The position numbers were made by a program, and so were the translations under genes. A stretch of 64,000 nt of DNA from Yersinia ruckeri ATCC 29473 (lineage in GTDB: Bacteria; Pseudomonadota; Gammaproteobacteria; Enterobacterales; Enterobacteriaceae): contig NZ_KN150747.1 of the NCBI RefSeq assembly GCF_000754815.1, forward strand, positions 443,309-507,308, read 5' to 3'. The notes under the pieces were generated by a model. That model searched no databases and was not told the origin of the DNA. It saw nothing but the letters and a program-made list of their open reading frames with translations. Positions 1 through 11,140 of this stretch are shown here, one piece after another. Positions within the stretch are counted from its first letter, which is position 1. Every line of letters begins with the position of its first letter.

Positions 1-135
1 TTGCCTGCACAGCAAAAAATCAGGATTCCGATGCAACCGAATAGTCGAAGCATGAACCTGTCAAATGCAGTTTCTGTCGTGGTATACGAGGCGTGGCGTC
101 AACTGGGTTATAACGGTGCATTAGTGAAAGAGTAA
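1..135 (+). CDS. trmL: trmL (yibK) C-terminal end, tRNA 2'-O-methyltransferase, cut by window edge
   Basis: The frame is open from base 1 to a TAA at 133-135 and encodes 44 residues. It contains the SPOUT-knot signature [10 protein letters not shown] followed by a VVYEAW helix, as in the end of TrmL (YibK). TrmL methylates the 2'-O of the wobble nucleotide in the tRNA-Leu isoacceptors. Its position next to cysE, transcribed towards it, matches E. coli. The start and most of the protein lie outside the window. Confidence 0.88.
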   Translation: MPAQQKIRIPMQPNSRSMNLSNAVSVVVYEAWRQLGYNGALVKE

Positions 136-148
136 GAAATGAGTCAGA

Positions 149-169
149 AAGGGGCACCCGTGGCCCCGT
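149..169 (-). terminator. possible terminator of the cysE operon
   Basis: A short GC hairpin (GGGGC paired with GCCCC around a 7-nt loop) lies just past the cysE stop. On the minus strand it is followed by TTTCT. The stem is short and the U-tract is broken, so the call is modest. Confidence 0.4.
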
Positions 170-186
170 TCGGCCTATTTCAGGAA

Positions 187-1008
187 TTAAATACCATCGC
201 CATATTCAAAACCCTGGTTTACACCGTTGAAGTGCTGATCCATGTCCAGAGAAGGCTTGTCACTTTCCGGCCTGCCAACGATACGAGCAGGGACACCGGC
301 TGCCGTAGTATGTGGTGGCACCGCTTGTAGCACCACTGAACCCGCCCCAATCTTGGCACCGCGCCCCACTTCAATATTGCCAAGGATCTTCGCACCCGCT
401 CCGATCATCACACCTTCACGAATTTTCGGATGACGGTCGCCACTGGTTTTACCGGTGCCGCCCAAAGTGACAGATTGCAGGATGGATACGTCATTCTCAA
501 CCACCGCTGTTTCACCGATGACTATGCCAGTAGCGTGGTCCAGCATGATACCGCAGCCAATGGTTGCCGCAGGGTGAATATCAACACCAAATGCTACAGA
601 CACCTGATTTTGCAGATAAATCGCCAAAGCCTTACGTCCTTGCATCCATAGCCAATGGCCGATTCGGTAAGCTTGTAATGCGTGAAAGCCTTTAAGATAC
701 AGGAGTGGCGTGGAATGTTTGTCGACTGCGGGGTCTCGTAAACGAACAGCCAGAATATCGCGCGCGGCGGAAACGATCATATGGGGATCGCTACGATAGG
801 CGTCTTCTACCACTTCACGAATAGCAATAGCCGGCATTATAGGATTAGCTAACTTATTCGCCAGAATGTAACTGAGGGCGCTGCCTAAATTTTCATGCTT
901 TAATAATGTTGCATGAAAAAAGCTGGCCAGCATGGGTTCGCAATCAGCCAGCGCTCGTGCTTCCGATTTGATGCTGCTCCAGACCTGTTCTAATTCTTCT
1001 GACGACAT
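187..1008 (-). CDS. cysE: serine O-acetyltransferase CysE
   Basis: Acetylates serine with acetyl-CoA to O-acetylserine, the committed step of cysteine synthesis; cysteine normally feeds back on the enzyme. The 273-residue product has an N-terminal helical part (about 1-140) and then left-handed beta-helix hexapeptide repeats with the DHATGIVIGE and GGDRHPKIREG signatures. The tail ends in GDGI, which in this family includes the C-terminal Ile that docks into CysK. I start at the ATG at 1008 because the protein then begins MSSEELE and has the family length; an 11-residue upstream extension is open but unlike relatives. It is the last gene of a yibN-grxC-secB-gpsA-cysE run. Confidence 0.96.
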   Translation of the reverse strand: MSSEELEQVWSSIKSEARALADCEPMLASFFHATLLKHENLGSALSYILANKLANPIMPAIAIREVVEDAYRSDPHMIVSAARDILAVRLRDPAVDKHSTPLLYLKGFHALQAYRIGHWLWMQGRKALAIYLQNQVSVAFGVDIHPAATIGCGIMLDHATGIVIGETAVVENDVSILQSVTLGGTGKTSGDRHPKIREGVMIGAGAKILGNIEVGRGAKIGAGSVVLQAVPPHTTAAGVPARIVGRPESDKPSLDMDQHFNGVNQGFEYGDGI

Positions 1009-1086
1009 GCCTTGCTTCTCCCTATGACATAAACAAGCCACCCCAAGGGAACCTCAAGGTGACTTAGTACGCATTAATCCTATGGG

Positions 1087-2106
1087 TTAAATGCCGCTTT
1101 TTTCGTCTTTTTTGGTGCGACCGAGTAAGGTCAACGCCGCTTCGCGAGCATTTTTATGGCAGTACAACACCTGATAAATTTGCTCGGTAATCGGCATTTC
1201 AACACCATACCGCTGCGCCAGCGCCAATACCTCTTTAGTATTTCGATAGCCTTCGACAACCTGCCCAATCTTATCCTGCGCTTCCTGGACACCTAATCCC
1301 TGACCCAGCATAATGCCAAATCTGCGATTGCGGGATTGGTTATCGGTGCAGGTTAGTACCAAATCACCTAGCCCCGCCATGCCCATAAAAGTAGAAGGAT
1401 CGGCTCCCAAAGCGGAACCCAACCGGCTCATTTCGGCTAAACCACGGGTAATCAGCGCCGTGCGCGCGTTAGCACCAAAACCAATACCATCAGACATACC
1501 AGCACCGATGGCAATGACATTTTTCACCGCACCGCCGAGCTGCACACCGATAAAATCAGGGTTACTGTAGACTCGGAAGCTTTTGCCACAATGAAGCAAT
1601 TCCTGCAAATCTTCGCTGAACTGCGTATCCGTTGAAGCCAAAGCGATAGCTGTTGGCATCCCCGCAGCCAGTTCTTTAGCGAAAGTTGGACCGGAAACTA
1701 CCGCCAGAGGAATAGTATCTCCGAGGATTTCACGCGCGACATCCTGCAACAAACGCCCGGTTTCGGCTTCCAGACCTTTGGTGGCCCACACAATGCGCGC
1801 ATCACTACGCAAATGTGGTTTCAGTTGGCGCAAAACGTTACCGAAAACGTGGCTAGGTACCACGACCAAAATGTTACGACTGGCCGCCAGCGCAAGCGCC
1901 AGATCAGTTTCCAGCAATAATGAGTCGGGGAATGGTACATCTGGCAAGAAAGCCTGGTTACAGCGAGCATCCTGCAACGCCTGAATATGTTTGGGCTCAT
2001 GGCCCCATAACACAACAGAGTGACCATTACGCGCTAACGTGATAGCCAATGCGGTGCCGTAAGATCCGGCACCGATAACAGTCATTGAAGCATCGGTGGT
2101 ATTCAT
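1087..2106 (-). CDS. gpsA: NAD(P)-dependent glycerol-3-phosphate dehydrogenase GpsA
   Basis: Reduces dihydroxyacetone phosphate to sn-glycerol-3-phosphate for phospholipid synthesis. The 339 residues equal the E. coli length. The dinucleotide-binding loop GAGSYG is at residues 12-17, and the [12 protein letters not shown] stretch carries the conserved active-site Lys. Its ATG overlaps the secB stop by one base (TGATG), so translation is probably coupled. The same order, secB-gpsA-cysE, occurs in E. coli. Confidence 0.97.
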   Translation of the reverse strand: MNTTDASMTVIGAGSYGTALAITLARNGHSVVLWGHEPKHIQALQDARCNQAFLPDVPFPDSLLLETDLALALAASRNILVVVPSHVFGNVLRQLKPHLRSDARIVWATKGLEAETGRLLQDVAREILGDTIPLAVVSGPTFAKELAAGMPTAIALASTDTQFSEDLQELLHCGKSFRVYSNPDFIGVQLGGAVKNVIAIGAGMSDGIGFGANARTALITRGLAEMSRLGSALGADPSTFMGMAGLGDLVLTCTDNQSRNRRFGIMLGQGLGVQEAQDKIGQVVEGYRNTKEVLALAQRYGVEMPITEQIYQVLYCHKNAREAALTLLGRTKKDEKSGI

Positions 2107-2576
2107 CAGGCATCCTGACGTTGTTCAGCACCTTCGCCTTCAGTTTGCTGTTGCAGATAGTTCATGAACAGGGCATCAAAGTTGACCGGTGCCAGGTTCA
2201 GTTGTGGGAAAGTACCACGAGAAACCAGGCTGGTGATGCATTCGCGAGCATACGGGAACAAAATGTTCGGGCAGTATGCACCCAGACAATGCGCCAGTTG
2301 GGTACCATCGATACCAGCAATGGAGAAGATACCGCCCTGCTGAACTTCACACAGGAATGCTGTTTCTTCGCCCAAAGAGGCCGTTACGGTCACTCGCAGT
2401 ACTACTTCGTACACATCGTCAGCCAGCTGGCTTGAAGCAGTATCAAGATCAAGTTTAACTTCTGGCTGCCAATCCTGCTGGAAAACCTGCGGGGCATTAG
2501 GCGCTTCAAAGGAGATATCCTTGGTATAAATACGTTGGATTTGGAAAGCCATCTCTGTGTTGTTTTGTTCTGACAT
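2106..2576 (-). CDS. secB: protein-export chaperone SecB
   Basis: Cytosolic tetrameric chaperone that holds preproteins unfolded and hands them to SecA. The product is 156 residues (155 in E. coli), acidic, with the conserved core [18 protein letters not shown] near the N-terminus and a low-complexity Gln/Glu-rich tail. It sits between grxC and gpsA as in other enterics. Confidence 0.97.
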   Translation of the reverse strand: MSEQNNTEMAFQIQRIYTKDISFEAPNAPQVFQQDWQPEVKLDLDTASSQLADDVYEVVLRVTVTASLGEETAFLCEVQQGGIFSIAGIDGTQLAHCLGAYCPNILFPYARECITSLVSRGTFPQLNLAPVNFDALFMNYLQQQTEGEGAEQRQDA

Positions 2577-2647
2577 GTGTATAGGTACCCTTAGTTAGAC
2601 ATCCTTATTAAATAGCACTACCGCCACAGGGAATTCCCTCCGACGAG

Positions 2648-2896
2648 TTAAAGCAGCGGGTCAAGCCCACCGCGCGCATCCAGCGCATGTAGATCATCGC
2701 AGCCGCCAATGTGCTGCCCATCAATAAATACCTGAGGCACAGTAGTACGTCCACTGCGTGCGATCATTTCTTCACGCTTGACCATATCACCATCAATAGC
2801 GATTTCCTGGAACGCGGCCTCTTTACTGTTTAGCAGCGCTTTTGCACGAATGCAAAATGGGCAAGTCGCTTTGGTATATATCTCGATTTTCGCCAT
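2648..2896 (-). CDS. grxC: glutaredoxin 3 (GrxC), CPFC active site
   Basis: Small glutathione-dependent thiol-disulfide oxidoreductase of 82 residues. The dithiol active site at residues 12-15 is CPFC, where the E. coli enzyme has CPYC. The TVPQVFIDG segment carries the cis-Pro loop, and GGCDDL is the glutathione-binding motif. It lies between yibN and secB as in E. coli. The Tyr-to-Phe change removes a hydroxyl next to the nucleophilic Cys; activity is still expected. Confidence 0.95.
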   Translation of the reverse strand: MAKIEIYTKATCPFCIRAKALLNSKEAAFQEIAIDGDMVKREEMIARSGRTTVPQVFIDGQHIGGCDDLHALDARGGLDPLL

Positions 2897-2962
2897 TGAT
2901 AAGCCCTCAGTTATATTTACTTTTCTATCGATAAAGCGAAGGTTTTGTTGCTTATCGCAAAC

Positions 2963-3397
2963 TTACTTACCGCGCGCCAAGGGCAGATTCTCACCACTCC
3001 AGCCCAAGATACCCTCTTTCAGAGTCAATACGCGCTCAAAACCCGCTTTATTCAGGTTTTCCGCTGACGCGCGAGACGCGGTACCATTGGCACAAACGAC
3101 GATAATAGGCTGTGCTTTATGTTTCTCCAATTCACCCAGGCTGCCGTTTTTGATTTCAGTCGGCGTCAGGTTAATGGAGCTGGCGATATGACCTTTACGG
3201 TAATCTTCGCGTGAACGGGTATCAACAACAACGGCATCTTCTTTGTTAATCAAACGCGTGGCTTCACCACGAGTAATTTCTTTAACTTTAGACAGGCTGC
3301 TTCTAAAAGTGATAACAATAACGGCTGCCAATAAGGCCACCCAAGCCAGACTCAGAACCGGATGCTGGCTAATGAATTGCATGATTTCTTGCAACAT
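2963..3397 (-). CDS. yibN: membrane-anchored rhodanese-like protein YibN
   Basis: The 144-residue protein has one N-terminal membrane helix (about residues 10-30) and a rhodanese domain (about 45-140). The active-site loop CANGTASR has its Cys at about residue 102, so persulfide chemistry is possible; the physiological role is not known to me. The ATG at 3397 gives the family start (LQEIMQF); an upstream extension of 23 codons does not resemble relatives. First gene of the leftward yibN-grxC-secB-gpsA-cysE run. Confidence 0.92.
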   Translation of the reverse strand: MLQEIMQFISQHPVLSLAWVALLAAVIVITFRSSLSKVKEITRGEATRLINKEDAVVVDTRSREDYRKGHIASSINLTPTEIKNGSLGELEKHKAQPIIVVCANGTASRASAENLNKAGFERVLTLKEGILGWSGENLPLARGK

Positions 3398-3698
3398 GGG
3401 GGGAAAACTCCCGTAAGTTAAGGGACAATATTCAAGGTCACAGAGTATACCTGCGCGTTGCAGCAAATACAGCCAGTATGCAAACGCTATTGTAGAAACT
3501 GAGAGCGATCGCGGAAAGTTTTCGTCATTTGACCACCAAAATTCACGCGCAGCCTACGCCAACCTTGATCTCTCTGGGCTATTTTTAACCAATTTTGTAG
3601 TAAAATTACGGAAATAACGAGTGTAAATAGCCATGAAAAATGCAGACAGCTACTTCTTGGCTATTAACACTTGGACTTATAAGAAAAGAGGTTAAGCA

Positions 3699-5246
3699 AT
3701 GTCGAGCAAGAAAAAACCACTGGTTCTCACCATCCTGGATGGTTACGGCCATCGTGAAGAGCAGCAAGATAACGCCATTCTGAATGCCAAAACACCGGTA
3801 ATGGACAACCTGTGGCAACAGAACCCCCACACGCTTATTGCCGCTTCTGGTTTGGACGTCGGCCTACCTGATGGACAGATGGGCAACTCCGAAGTCGGTC
3901 ATGTCAATCTGGGCGCGGGTCGCATTGTTTACCAAGATCTGACCCGTCTAGATAAAGAAATCAAAGAAGGTGACTTCTTCGTCAACCCTACGCTGACTGG
4001 TGCTGTTGATAAAGCGGTCAAAGCAGGCAAAGCGGTACATATTATGGGTCTGCTTTCCGCCGGTGGCGTCCACAGCCATGAAGACCATATTCTGGCAATG
4101 GTCGAACTTGCCGCACAACGCGGAGCCGAGAAAATTTACCTGCACGCCTTCCTTGATGGCCGTGATACACCACCACGTAGCGCTGAATCTTCCCTGAAGA
4201 AATTCAGTGATAAATTCGTCGAATTAGGCAAAGGTCGCATCGCATCCATTATTGGTCGCTACTACGCGATGGATCGTGATAATCGCTGGGATCGCGTTCA
4301 ATTGGCCTACGATTTACTCACTCAAGCCAAAGGCGAGTTTAGCGCTGCGGATGCCATGACTGGCCTGGCCGAAGCCTATGCCCGTAACGAGAATGACGAA
4401 TTCGTGAGACCAACGGTCATTCAAGCTGCTGGCGAGCCTGATGCAGCAATGAACGATGGCGACGCGCTGATCTTCATGAATTTCCGTGCAGACCGTGCCC
4501 GCCAGATCACTCGAACCTTCATCAATCCTGACTTTGACGGTTTTAAGCGTGAAAAAGTAGTTAACTTCGGCGATTTTATCATGTTGACCGAATATGCTGC
4601 CGATATTCAGGCCGCCTGTGCTTATCCACCAGCATCACTGACAAATACTCTCGGTGAATGGTTAATGAAGCACCATAAAACCCAACTACGTATCTCTGAA
4701 ACTGAAAAATATGCCCACGTGACCTTCTTCTATAACGGCGGCGTAGAAGACCCGTTCACCGGCGAAGACCGCATTTTGGTGAACTCACCTAAGGTTGCTA
4801 CGTATGACCTGCAACCGGAAATGAGTTCCGCCGAACTGACAGAAAAACTGGTCGAGGCGATTAATAGCGGTAAATACGACGTCATCATCTGCAACTATCC
4901 AAATGGCGATATGGTTGGCCATACCGGTGACTACGATGCCGCAGTCAAAGCCATCGAAACGCTGGATAGCTGCATGGCACAGGTTGTTGAAGCCGTTAAA
5001 TCCGCAGAGGGTCAATTGCTGATTACCGCAGACCACGGTAACGCTGAACAAATGCGCGACCCGGCTACGGGCCAAGCTCACACCGCCCATACCAGCCTAC
5101 CAGTTCCGTTGATCTACGTGGGGAATAAACCCGTGAAAGCCGCAACGGGCGGTAAGCTTTCTGACATCGCACCAACCATGTTGTCACTGATTGAAATGGA
5201 AATCCCACAAGAGATGACTGGTAAGCCGCTGTTCATCGTGGAATAA
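3699..5246 (+). CDS. gpmI: 2,3-bisphosphoglycerate-independent phosphoglycerate mutase
   Basis: Interconverts 3- and 2-phosphoglycerate in glycolysis using two metal ions and a phosphoserine. The 515 residues fit the alkaline-phosphatase-superfamily mutase. The catalytic Ser is in [10 protein letters not shown] (Ser64), the C-terminal metal site is in [10 protein letters not shown], and [11 protein letters not shown] follows. A GAGG ribosome site precedes the ATG. Also called gpmM/yibO. It heads gpmI-envC-yibQ, with envC starting 9 bases after its stop. Confidence 0.97.
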   Translation: MSSKKKPLVLTILDGYGHREEQQDNAILNAKTPVMDNLWQQNPHTLIAASGLDVGLPDGQMGNSEVGHVNLGAGRIVYQDLTRLDKEIKEGDFFVNPTLTGAVDKAVKAGKAVHIMGLLSAGGVHSHEDHILAMVELAAQRGAEKIYLHAFLDGRDTPPRSAESSLKKFSDKFVELGKGRIASIIGRYYAMDRDNRWDRVQLAYDLLTQAKGEFSAADAMTGLAEAYARNENDEFVRPTVIQAAGEPDAAMNDGDALIFMNFRADRARQITRTFINPDFDGFKREKVVNFGDFIMLTEYAADIQAACAYPPASLTNTLGEWLMKHHKTQLRISETEKYAHVTFFYNGGVEDPFTGEDRILVNSPKVATYDLQPEMSSAELTEKLVEAINSGKYDVIICNYPNGDMVGHTGDYDAAVKAIETLDSCMAQVVEAVKSAEGQLLITADHGNAEQMRDPATGQAHTAHTSLPVPLIYVGNKPVKAATGGKLSDIAPTMLSLIEMEIPQEMTGKPLFIVE

Positions 5247-5255
5247 TCCTTTCAT

Positions 5256-6629
5256 ATGATGGATAAGGCGTTATTTGCACGATCAATAGTGACGGACAAC
5301 GCAACCAACGGCAGCAGTAAAACCTCAACGAACCTGCTGCCAATCCGGTTTACGCGTCGTCCTTTAGCTGCACTTTACGCCAGCGTTTTATGCGCTGGCG
5401 TATTGCTGTTTCCGTTATCCAGCCTAGCGGCAGAGGTACCCGTCACCGTCAAAACTGCCGATAGCAAGACCCAACTAAAAACCATTCAGCAAGATATTGC
5501 CGAGAAAGAGAAAAGCGTTCAGCAGCAAAAACAGCAGCGCAGTGCACTACTCGATCAGTTGAAGCAACAAGAAAATACTATCGCGCAAGCCAGTCGTAGT
5601 CTGCGTGACACCCAAAATACCCTGGCGGAATTGGGCAAAGATATTACGCATCTCACCACCTCGATTGAAAAGCTGCAAAGTCAGCAGTCAGTTCAACAAA
5701 AAATTCTCGCTAAACAGTTAGATGCCGCCTTTAAACAGGGCCAGCACAGCGGTTTGCAATTAATTTTAAGCGGTGAGGAAGCTCAGCGTAGCGAACGTAT
5801 TTTGGCCTATTTCAGCTACCTGAATGAAGCCCGTCTGAAGTCGATTAACGAGTTAAAACAGACTCGTAGCGATCTCGCGGTACAAAAGAAAAGTTTGGTT
5901 GAAAAGCAGCAACAGCAAAAATCCTTGTTGAATGAGCAACAAACCCAGCAACAAAAACTGGAACAGGCTCGTTCAGCGCGTAAGAAAACCCTGACTTCGC
6001 TGGAAACCTCGCTGGAAAAAGACCAGCAGGGGCTGGCAGAGTTAAAACTGAATGAAACACGCCTACGCGATCAAATCGCCAAAGCAGAGCGTGAAGCTAA
6101 AGCCCGTGCCGAGCGTGAAGCAAAAGAAGCTGCGCGCGTGCGTGAACAGATTAAACTGAAAGAGCAGCAGGCGAAGAAAACCGGCTCCAGCTACAAGCCG
6201 AGCGAAAGTGAGCGCTCCCTGATGGCTCGAACCGGTGGGCTGGGTCGTCCTGGCGGACAAGCCGTTTGGCCGGTGCGCGGCAATGTTACCCATCGCTTTG
6301 GTGAGGCGTTGCAGGGAGAACTCCGCTGGAAAGGTATGGTGATCTCTGCGCCGGAAGGCAGCGAAGTGAAAGCGATTGCCGATGGCCGTGTGTTACTGGC
6401 GGACTGGTTACAAGGTTATGGTTTGGTGGTGGTTATCGAGCACGGTAAAGGCGATATGAGCCTGTACGGCTATAACCAAAGCGCGCTAGTCAATGTTGGC
6501 GCACAGGTTCGGGCTGGTCAGCCGATAGCGCTGGTCGGCACCAGTGGCGGTCAGGGTGAACCTTCGTTGTATTTCGAGATCCGTCGTCAAGGACAGGCCG
6601 TCAACCCACAACCCTGGTTAGGAAGATAG
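5256..6629 (+). CDS. envC: murein hydrolase activator EnvC
   Basis: Periplasmic activator of the amidases AmiA and AmiB, recruited by FtsEX to the septum. The 457-residue product begins with an N-terminal signal or anchor region (hydrophobic stretch about residues 35-58 ending in SSLAAE). A long Gln/Glu/Lys-rich coiled coil follows (about 65-310), then a LytM-type M23 domain (about 335-455). In relatives this LytM domain is catalytically dead. The N-terminus is about 38 residues longer than in E. coli; later in-frame starts could shorten it. Confidence 0.94.
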   Translation: MMDKALFARSIVTDNATNGSSKTSTNLLPIRFTRRPLAALYASVLCAGVLLFPLSSLAAEVPVTVKTADSKTQLKTIQQDIAEKEKSVQQQKQQRSALLDQLKQQENTIAQASRSLRDTQNTLAELGKDITHLTTSIEKLQSQQSVQQKILAKQLDAAFKQGQHSGLQLILSGEEAQRSERILAYFSYLNEARLKSINELKQTRSDLAVQKKSLVEKQQQQKSLLNEQQTQQQKLEQARSARKKTLTSLETSLEKDQQGLAELKLNETRLRDQIAKAEREAKARAEREAKEAARVREQIKLKEQQAKKTGSSYKPSESERSLMARTGGLGRPGGQAVWPVRGNVTHRFGEALQGELRWKGMVISAPEGSEVKAIADGRVLLADWLQGYGLVVVIEHGKGDMSLYGYNQSALVNVGAQVRAGQPIALVGTSGGQGEPSLYFEIRRQGQAVNPQPWLGR

Positions 6630-6652
6630 GGAACAGCATTAGGGAAAAAGTA

Positions 6653-7639
6653 TTGCACTATTTTAAAGCACGCTCACTGATTATGCTCGGCACACTGCTG
6701 ATGGTTTTTACCGCCCAAGCTGGCAAGTTATCCATCGTTATTGATGACTTCGGTTATCGCCCGCAGAACGAAAACCAGATTCTACAGATGCCACTGCCAA
6801 TTTCGGTTGCCATCCTACCTTATGCTCCCCACGCCAAAGAAATGGCGATCAAAGCTCACAGCCAAGGGCGTGAGGTTCTTATCCATCTACCAATGGCACC
6901 GTTAAGCAGACAGCCATTAGAGCGCGATACCCTACAACCGTCGATGAGTAGCGAAGAAATTCAGCGTATTATTCGTCAGGCGGTGAGTAATGTCCCTTAT
7001 GCAGTTGGCATGAATAATCATATGGGCAGCGCGATGACGTCCAGTTTGCCCGGCATGCAAAAAGTCATGCAGGCGCTGGAGCATTACTCGCTCTATTTTC
7101 TCGACAGCGTCACCATCGGCAATACTCAAGCAAGTAAAGCGGCGGAAGGCACCGGCGTTAAGGTGATTAAACGCAAAGTTTTTCTGGATGATGTCCAAAA
7201 TGATGTGGCTATCCGCCAACAGTTTAACCGAGCGATTCAACTGGCTCGCAAAAATGGTTCAGCGATCGCTATTGGTCACCCTCACCCCTCCACCATTCGA
7301 GTATTGCAGCAAATGCTGCGGCAATTACCGCCAGATATTGTGCTGGTTCGGCCAAGTGCATTACTCAATGAGCCAGTGCCGTATCATTCTGGTGGAACCA
7401 TACCGGCCAAACCAATGAAACCGCGAGATCCGTTTAAAGACAGCCGGATAAAAACCATCAAACAATGCATGATGAAAGCCGGACATGTACCGGAGAAAAT
7501 CTATGCAGGGAAGATGTTAAGTATTTTGACCGACAGCCTGATGAGCAGCCCGACAGCGGCCTTTGTACGGCAGCGTTGGCAATTTTGGTTTAGCAAAGCA
7601 GCACCGGTAACCCCGACCCACCAAAAAAAAGCTGAGTAA
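6653..7639 (+). CDS. yibQ: YibQ, divergent polysaccharide deacetylase family protein
   Basis: Predicted exported protein of the divergent polysaccharide deacetylase family; function not established. After a signal-like N-terminus comes AGKLSIVIDDFGYR, then PMAPLSRQP, GMNNHMGSAMT and IGHPHPST, the conserved Asp and His motifs of the fold. I give the TTG at 6653 as start because an AGGGAAA site lies just before it; an ATG at 6683 would also leave a signal peptide. It follows envC by 23 bases, as in E. coli. Confidence 0.88.
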   Translation: MHYFKARSLIMLGTLLMVFTAQAGKLSIVIDDFGYRPQNENQILQMPLPISVAILPYAPHAKEMAIKAHSQGREVLIHLPMAPLSRQPLERDTLQPSMSSEEIQRIIRQAVSNVPYAVGMNNHMGSAMTSSLPGMQKVMQALEHYSLYFLDSVTIGNTQASKAAEGTGVKVIKRKVFLDDVQNDVAIRQQFNRAIQLARKNGSAIAIGHPHPSTIRVLQQMLRQLPPDIVLVRPSALLNEPVPYHSGGTIPAKPMKPRDPFKDSRIKTIKQCMMKAGHVPEKIYAGKMLSILTDSLMSSPTAAFVRQRWQFWFSKAAPVTPTHQKKAE

Positions 7640-7640
7640 A

Positions 7641-7671
7641 AAAATGCCGGGTGATTATTCCCCGGCATTGG
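7641..7671 (-). terminator. intrinsic terminator of kbl-tdh
   Basis: An 8-bp stem (ATGCCGGG with CCCGGCAT) lies in the short gap between yibQ and tdh. On the minus strand it is followed by a run of seven T residues, so it ends leftward transcription from tdh. It may also slow rightward transcription from yibQ. Confidence 0.8.
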
Positions 7672-7702
7672 CTCACTAACGGTGTTTACCTATCCGCTGA
7701 AA

Positions 7703-8728
7703 TTAATCCCAGCTCAACACCACTTTCCCGGAGAGCCCCGAACGCATAGCGTCAAAACCCTGTTGGAACTCATCAATGGGGAATCGATGAGTAATAATTG
7801 GCGTTAGATCCAAACCTGATTGAATCAAGGCCGCCATCTTGTACCAGGTTTCGAACATTTCGCGACCATAGATACCTTTGATAAACAGCCCCTTGAATAT
7901 CACCTGATTCCAATCAATAGACATATCCGATGGCGGTATACCCAGCATCGCAATACGACCACCGTGATTCATGGCGCTTAACAGCGTACGGAACGCTGGC
8001 GGTGCGCCTGACATTTCCAGACCCACATCAAAACCTTCGGTCATACCTAACTCAGTCATAACATCAGTAAGATTTTCTTTACTGACATTTACCGCGCGGG
8101 TGACGCCCATCTTACGTGCCAGGTCGAGACGATACTCATTCACATCAGTGATGACAACATGGCGTGCGCCAACGTGTTTGCATACCGCTGCAGCCATAAT
8201 ACCAATTGGGCCTGCGCCGGAAACCAGCACATCTTCGCCCACCAAATCAAAGGAAAGTGCAGTGTGAACCGCATTACCAAATGGGTCGAAAATAGCGGCT
8301 AACTCATCAGGAATATTGTCCGGGATTTTGAACGCATTGAAGGCTGGAATCACCAGATACTCAGCGAAAGAGCCAGGACGATTAACACCTACACCAATGG
8401 TGTTGCGGCACAGATGAGTGCGGCCACCACGGCAATTACGACAATGACCGCAGGTAATATGGCCTTCGCCAGACACCCGATCACCAATGGAGAAACCTTT
8501 AACTTCTTGGCCAATTGCCACGATTTTACCGACGTATTCGTGACCGACAACCATAGGTACCGGGATAGTCTTCTGTGACCATTCATCCCAGTTATAGATA
8601 TGTACATCAGTACCGCAAATGGCCGTCTTGCTGATTTTGATCATGATGTCATTGTGGCCCAGCTCTGGCTGAGGCACATCGGTCATCCAGATGCCTTCTT
8701 CTGCTTTCAACTTCGATAGTGCTTTCAT
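7703..8728 (-). CDS. tdh: L-threonine 3-dehydrogenase
   Basis: Oxidises threonine to 2-amino-3-ketobutyrate with NAD+; Kbl then cleaves the product to glycine and acetyl-CoA. The 341-residue medium-chain dehydrogenase has the catalytic zinc Cys in [10 protein letters not shown] and GHEYVG with the zinc His. The structural zinc cluster is [15 protein letters not shown] and the Rossmann loop is SGAGPIG. It lies 9 bases downstream of kbl as a two-gene operon. Confidence 0.97.
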   Translation of the reverse strand: MKALSKLKAEEGIWMTDVPQPELGHNDIMIKISKTAICGTDVHIYNWDEWSQKTIPVPMVVGHEYVGKIVAIGQEVKGFSIGDRVSGEGHITCGHCRNCRGGRTHLCRNTIGVGVNRPGSFAEYLVIPAFNAFKIPDNIPDELAAIFDPFGNAVHTALSFDLVGEDVLVSGAGPIGIMAAAVCKHVGARHVVITDVNEYRLDLARKMGVTRAVNVSKENLTDVMTELGMTEGFDVGLEMSGAPPAFRTLLSAMNHGGRIAMLGIPPSDMSIDWNQVIFKGLFIKGIYGREMFETWYKMAALIQSGLDLTPIITHRFPIDEFQQGFDAMRSGLSGKVVLSWD

Positions 8729-8737
8729 TGAAATTCC

Positions 8738-9934
8738 TTACGCGATGACGCCCAATTTTTTACCAATGCGCACAAATGCTGCTATGGCACGTTCAACCTG
8801 CTCTGTCGTGTGGTCGGCGGACATTTGGGTACGAATTCGTGCCTGACCTTTTGGCACTACCGGATAGAAGAAACCGGTGACATAAATCCCTTCTTTTTGC
8901 AGCTCGGTGGCAAATTGCTGTGCCAGAGTCGCATCACCCAGCATCACCGGGATAATGGCGTGATCGGCACCTGCCAGAGTAAAACCGGCAGCTGACATTT
9001 TTTCACGGAATAATTTGGCGTTTGACCACAAGCGATCGCGTAATGCACCACCATTTTCCAGTAATGACAAGACTTCAATAGAGGCAGCAACAATTGCTGG
9101 TGCTAATGAGTTAGAGAACAGATAAGGGCGTGAACGCTGACGTAGCCACTCAACCACTTCCTTGCGCCCTGCGGTATAGCCACCCGATGCGCCACCCAAG
9201 GCTTTACCCAGCGTTCCGGTAATAATATCAACACGCCCCATGACGTCGCAGTATTCATGTGTTCCACGGCCATTTTCGCCGACAAAACCAACGGCATGAG
9301 AGTCATCAACCATCACCAGTGCCTGATATTGATCGGCTAAATCGCACACGCCTTTCAGGTTGGCAATCACACCGTCCATTGAGAACACACCATCAGTAGC
9401 GATCATGATATGGCGTGCGCCATCGGCTTTAGCCTGCTTCAACTGGCTTTCCAGCTCTGCCATATTATTGTTGGCATAACGATAACGCCGAGCTTTACAC
9501 AAACGCACGCCATCAATGATTGACGCATGGTTTAACGCATCGGAAATAATAGCGTCTTCTGGCCCCAACAGTGTTTCAAATAAACCGCCATTGGCATCGA
9601 AACAAGAAGAATAAAGAATGGAATCCTCCATTCCCAGGAAATCAGCCAGCTTCTTCTCCAGGTGCTTATGACTGTCTTGCGTGCCGCAGATAAAGCGTAC
9701 GGAAGCCATACCAAAACCATGTGTATCCATCCCTTTTTTCGCGGCGGTAATCAGCGCGGGATGGTTGGCTAGCCCCAAATAGTTATTAGCGCAGAAATTG
9801 ATTACGTGACTGCCATCAGCCACAGCAATATCGGCTTGCTGGGCGGAAGTGATAATTCGCTCTTCTTTATACAAACCTTCAGCGCGGGTAGTAGCCAGTT
9901 GTTGTTCTAGTTGTTGATAAAAAGACGCGGGCAT
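8738..9934 (-). CDS. kbl: 2-amino-3-ketobutyrate CoA ligase (glycine C-acetyltransferase)
   Basis: PLP enzyme of the alpha-oxoamine synthase family; converts 2-amino-3-ketobutyrate and CoA to glycine and acetyl-CoA. The PLP lysine is in [14 protein letters not shown], and the VDDSHAVGF motif holds the pyridine-N contact Asp. The ATG at 9934 has a GGAG site 6-10 bases upstream and gives 398 residues, the E. coli length. An upstream start giving 12 more residues is unlikely. Confidence 0.97.
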   Translation of the reverse strand: MPASFYQQLEQQLATTRAEGLYKEERIITSAQQADIAVADGSHVINFCANNYLGLANHPALITAAKKGMDTHGFGMASVRFICGTQDSHKHLEKKLADFLGMEDSILYSSCFDANGGLFETLLGPEDAIISDALNHASIIDGVRLCKARRYRYANNNMAELESQLKQAKADGARHIMIATDGVFSMDGVIANLKGVCDLADQYQALVMVDDSHAVGFVGENGRGTHEYCDVMGRVDIITGTLGKALGGASGGYTAGRKEVVEWLRQRSRPYLFSNSLAPAIVAASIEVLSLLENGGALRDRLWSNAKLFREKMSAAGFTLAGADHAIIPVMLGDATLAQQFATELQKEGIYVTGFFYPVVPKGQARIRTQMSADHTTEQVERAIAAFVRIGKKLGVIA

Positions 9935-10178
9935 TCGGTTATCTCCAGATTTGGCAATTTCGCACCACATTTTACTGAGTTACTGGCTAACTGACGAGGA
10001 AGCTTGTTAGAGAATGTAAAAAATGCAGCATATATCACGGGGAACTGTCCTAAAGCCGCTGACAAAATGGGTGATTAACCCCCTTCTGGCTGTGCGCTTA
10101 CGTATGAAATGTTATGATGGCACCCAATAATGTGTAGGGCATGGTGCTCAACCAAGAAGATTAATAAGGGTGAACCTG

Positions 10179-11111
10179 ATGATTATCGTCACTGGCGGCG
10201 CCGGTTTTATTGGCAGCAATATCGTTAAGGCACTGAATGATATAGGATATAAAGATATCCTAGTGGTGGATAACCTGAAAGATGGTACCAAGTTCGTCAA
10301 TCTGGTCGATCTGGATATTGCCGATTACATGGATAAAGAGGATTTCGTCGCCAGTATTGTTGCCGGTGATGATATGGGCGATATCGATGCTATCTTCCAT
10401 GAAGGCGCTTGCTCCTCCACCACCGAGTGGGATGGCAAGTACATGATGGATAACAACTATCAGTACTCCAAAGACATCTTGCACTTCTGTCTGGATCGTC
10501 GTATTCCGTTCCTGTATGCCTCTTCGGCAGCCACCTACGGTGGTCGTACCGATAACTTTATTGAAGACCGCCAGTACGAACAGCCGCTAAATGTTTATGG
10601 TTACTCCAAATTCCTGTTCGATCAATATGTGCGTGAAATCCTGCCGCAGGCTGACTCGCAGATTTGTGGCTTCCGTTACTTCAACGTATACGGGCCGCGT
10701 GAAGGCCATAAAGGCAGCATGGCTAGCGTCGCTTTCCACCTGAACAATCAAATCAATGCCGGCGAAAATCCTAAACTGTTCTCCGGCAGTGAAAACTTTA
10801 AACGCGACTTCATCTATGTTGGCGACGTGGCGGCACTCAATCTTTGGTTCTGGCAAAATGGCGTTTCCGGTATATTCAACTGTGGAACCGGTCGTGCCGA
10901 ATCTTTCCAGGCTGTCGCTGATGCCGTGGTGGAATACCACAACAGCGGCCCTGTGGAATACATCCCATTCCCGGAAAAATTAAAAGGTCGTTACCAGGCA
11001 TTCACTCAAGCCGATCTCACCAACCTACGCGCAGCCGGTTATGACAAACCGTTTAAAACCGTCGCAGAAGGTGTGAAAGAGTATCTGGCCTGGTTAAATC
11101 GCCCGATTTAG
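10179..11111 (+). CDS. hldD: ADP-L-glycero-D-manno-heptose 6-epimerase
   Basis: Makes the ADP-L,D-heptose donor for the lipopolysaccharide inner core. The 310-residue extended short-chain dehydrogenase opens with the Rossmann loop GGAGFIGSN, has the catalytic YGYSK motif and the substrate segment SENFKRDF. The ATG at 10179 lies 8 bases after an AAGGG site and matches the E. coli start; a GTG at 10170 is in frame but overlaps that site. First of hldD-waaF-waaC, the order of the enteric waa operon. Confidence 0.97.
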   Translation: MIIVTGGAGFIGSNIVKALNDIGYKDILVVDNLKDGTKFVNLVDLDIADYMDKEDFVASIVAGDDMGDIDAIFHEGACSSTTEWDGKYMMDNNYQYSKDILHFCLDRRIPFLYASSAATYGGRTDNFIEDRQYEQPLNVYGYSKFLFDQYVREILPQADSQICGFRYFNVYGPREGHKGSMASVAFHLNNQINAGENPKLFSGSENFKRDFIYVGDVAALNLWFWQNGVSGIFNCGTGRAESFQAVADAVVEYHNSGPVEYIPFPEKLKGRYQAFTQADLTNLRAAGYDKPFKTVAEGVKEYLAWLNRPI

Positions 11112-11140
11112 GTTATTCGCTGCAAGGAATTGATAACGGT

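Noticed and set aside
10587-10940. 117-codon frame opposite hldD
   Set aside because: Antisense shadow of a conserved gene without a ribosome site.
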